51,932 nt of DNA from Gemmatimonadota bacterium (GTDB lineage Bacteria > Gemmatimonadota > Gemmatimonadetes > Gemmatimonadales > GWC2-71-9), in contig QHVB01000037.1 of NCBI GenBank assembly GCA_003222195.1, positions 1-51,932 of the forward strand. Reading direction: 5' to 3'. Within the stretch, counting starts at the first letter, position 1; each line of letters starts with the position of its first letter. A program made the position numbers and the translations under genes. The notes beneath the pieces are model-generated. The model saw only the letters and a program-made list of their open reading frames with translations. It was not told the DNA's origin and did not search any database. Positions 51,659 through 51,932 of this stretch are shown piece by piece.

Positions 51659-51932
51659 ATGACTAAAGACACGACTGGTGGACAGCGGGAGCTGACTTTC
51701 CTGCTCGCCGGAGTCGAGCGGCGCATCTTGGTGCGCCTGGCGGCTCGCGTGCCGCGCTCGATTCGTTCCAACCACCTGACGGCCCTCGGCACGATCGCCG
51801 CCGCCGGCGCCGGAGCCGCGTACGCCCTGACCCACTACAGCCCCGCCTGGCTCTGGGTGGCGAGCCTGATGCTCGTCATCAATTGGCTGGGCGACAGCCT
51901 CGACGGCACCCTCGCGCGCGTGCGCGGCACGC
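51659..51932 (+). CDS. CDP-alcohol phosphatidyltransferase, 3' part cut by window edge
   Basis: An open frame from ATG 51659 runs off the right edge (91 codons). IRSNHLTALGTIAAAGAGAA and a second hydrophobic stretch YSPAWLWVASLMLVINWLGD lead into GDSLDGTLARVRG, the start of the CDP-alcohol phosphotransferase motif D-x-x-D-G-x-x-A-R (Asp79, Asp82, Gly83, Ala86, Arg87). The rest of the motif (G-x8-G-x3-D-x3-D) lies beyond the window. It should make a phospholipid head-group linkage in the inner membrane. It begins 16 bases after the tRNA. No ribosome site is obvious. Confidence 0.85.
   Translation, partial: MTKDTTGGQRELTFLLAGVERRILVRLAARVPRSIRSNHLTALGTIAAAGAGAAYALTHYSPAWLWVASLMLVINWLGDSLDGTLARVRGT

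Overview
The window is a GC-rich (by eye about 62-66 %) bacterial chromosome segment, densely coding, with short intergenic gaps and many genes joined by ATGA, GTGA or TGATG overlaps. The best guess is a soil or sediment Gemmatimonadota (Gemmatimonadetes) genome or close relative. This is an inference from the number of lipoproteins, DUF305 beside an LVIVD-repeat lipoprotein, a DUF2723 membrane glycosyltransferase, a reaction-centre-type cytochrome c, a di-haem oxidoreductase, and selA next to a heptose phosphatase. No rRNA is present to settle it.

Layout. (1) Positions 1-20.6 kb are an accessory, envelope-oriented region of mostly single genes and pairs: lipoproteins, a cyclophilin-type isomerase, haem proteins, a TMEM175-like channel, a methyltransferase coupled to an unassigned HExxH metallopeptidase, NTF2-like proteins, TonB-C-terminal proteins, and a small HUH transposase flanked by palindromes. 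(2) At 20.6-21.5 kb lies a lower-GC, frameshifted DUF4238 gene. (3) 21.6-31.4 kb is a leftward metabolic block: rpiB-glyA; then thiolase, bioY, CPBP protease, 3-hydroxyacyl-CoA dehydrogenase, acyl-CoA dehydrogenase and Leu/Glu-type dehydrogenase, which looks like an amino-acid/short-chain acyl-CoA operon; then a 59-residue membrane protein and thrS. (4) 31.4-45.8 kb is a long rightward operon: valS, Ig-like lipoprotein, selA, gmhB, a four-PPC-domain protein, purN, two M42-type proteins, purH and a DUF2723 glycosyltransferase. (5) 45.8-51.3 kb is a leftward tripartite RND efflux operon. (6) tRNA-Ser(UGA) and the start of a CDP-alcohol phosphatidyltransferase close the window.

The most unusual content is repeat biology. 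A three-hairpin palindromic element occurs as two compact copies (6234-6306 and 29189-29259) and as a larger version split around an HUH transposase gene (3864-4346), the arrangement expected for a mobile element and its non-autonomous derivatives. Separately, inverted microrepeat arrays form most of the signal peptides of both M42-type proteins, the leader of purH, and short stretches inside or at the start of the hbd-like, bioY, glyA and valS genes. A 35-base poly(C) run lies inside the Ig-like lipoprotein gene. Several operon-first genes lack a Shine-Dalgarno sequence and carry a TAnnnT hexamer 5-10 bases before ATG, suggesting leaderless mRNAs.
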